The notes under the pieces were generated by a model, which made no database searches, was not told the DNA's origin, and was given only the letters and a program-made list of their open reading frames with translations. Below are positions 6,531-6,698 of a stretch of 6,698 nucleotides of DNA, in pieces. The position numbers and the translations under genes are program-made. This DNA is from an uncultured Methylococcaceae bacterium (GTDB taxonomy: Bacteria; Pseudomonadota; Gammaproteobacteria; Methylococcales; Methylococcaceae). The DNA lies in contig CAIVXW010000306.1 in the NCBI GenBank assembly GCA_903910005.1, positions 1-6,698 of the forward strand, given 5' to 3'. Position 1 is the stretch's first letter, and the number at the start of each line of letters is the position of its first letter.

Positions 6531-6698
6531 TCAGTGCATCAACCCTAACAGAGCCTCTTCCAGTTCACGGGTAAAGCGTTGAGTATTGAACAACTCACCG
6601 CTTTGGCGTTGCCGTTGCAGTGACAATCGGGCCTGATGCAGGATTTCCGGATGGTTTGCCAACTGAACGGCCTTTTCCTCGTATTCAGCCAGCGAGCC
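6531..6698 (-). CDS. C-terminal end of a GT41 (SPINDLY/OGT-like) glycosyltransferase, partial
   Basis: An open frame enters from the right edge and ends at a TGA at 6531-6533, giving 55 residues. The 5' part lies outside the window. The fragment is predicted helical and reads YEEKAVQLANHPEILHQARL (6-25), then GELFNTQRFTRELEEAL (34-50). This is the usual end of bacterial SPINDLY-type enzymes: a helix with A..LA..P..L...R, then LFdt.rF.r.LE.ay. The equivalent region of the downstream fusion protein (about 531-569) aligns without gaps with about nine identities in 39 positions, including the LF, R and LE positions. It is therefore probably a second GT41-family gene in tandem. Only the tail is visible, so TPR content, catalytic residues and any further fusion are unknown. 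Confidence 0.72.
   Translation of the reverse strand, partial: GSLAEYEEKAVQLANHPEILHQARLSLQRQRQSGELFNTQRFTRELEEALLGLMH

Noticed and set aside
1768..6698. Defence or antiphage system
   Set aside because: All recognisable domains are glycosyltransferases and sugar-cluster-type methyltransferases; no nuclease, helicase, toxin or sensor domain is linked, and the beta-CASP gene has an intact ordinary RNA-processing signature.

Overview
All the genes I can support in this window lie on the minus strand, so they are transcribed from the right-hand end toward base 1. Base composition is moderately GC-rich and genes are packed with gaps of 8 to 66 bases. The intergenic DNA carries remnants of 'CACGAAA/TTTCGTG' and 'CATGGTGAGCC..TCGAAC' repeats, which I associate from memory with proteobacterial genomes. 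This suggests a proteobacterium, perhaps a gammaproteobacterium; the exact taxon cannot be fixed from the sequence.

Layout in transcription order: (1) 6531-6698, the last 55 codons of a protein that ends like a SPINDLY/OGT-type (GT41) glycosyltransferase, cut by the window edge. (2) 4011-6467, an 818-residue protein with N-terminal TPR repeats, a divergent GT41 domain and a C-terminal GT-A (GT2-like) domain. (3) 3280-4002, a SAM-dependent methyltransferase starting 8 bases after gene 2 ends. (4) 2580-3266, a second SAM-dependent methyltransferase. (5) 1768-2583, a GT92/DUF23-type glycosyltransferase joined to gene 4 by an ATGA start/stop overlap. (6) 310-1701, a complete MBL-fold beta-CASP hydrolase of the RNA-processing type, separated by 66 bases with a C-rich, G-poor transcript leader. 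(7) 1-309, a non-coding stretch holding degenerate repeats and a small hairpin.

Genes 1 to 5 read as one operon segment for building and decorating a glycan. Two or more GT41-type enzymes could add or prime sugar on a protein, the fused GT-A domain and the GT92 enzyme could extend it, and the two methyltransferases could modify it. No acceptor protein (flagellin, pilin, S-layer) is in the window, so the target is inference. The beta-CASP gene looks like an unrelated housekeeping or RNA-metabolism gene downstream. The most notable item is the TPR-GT41-GT-A fusion, whose GT41 half departs from the usual donor-binding motifs, including an Arg where a conserved Lys is expected.
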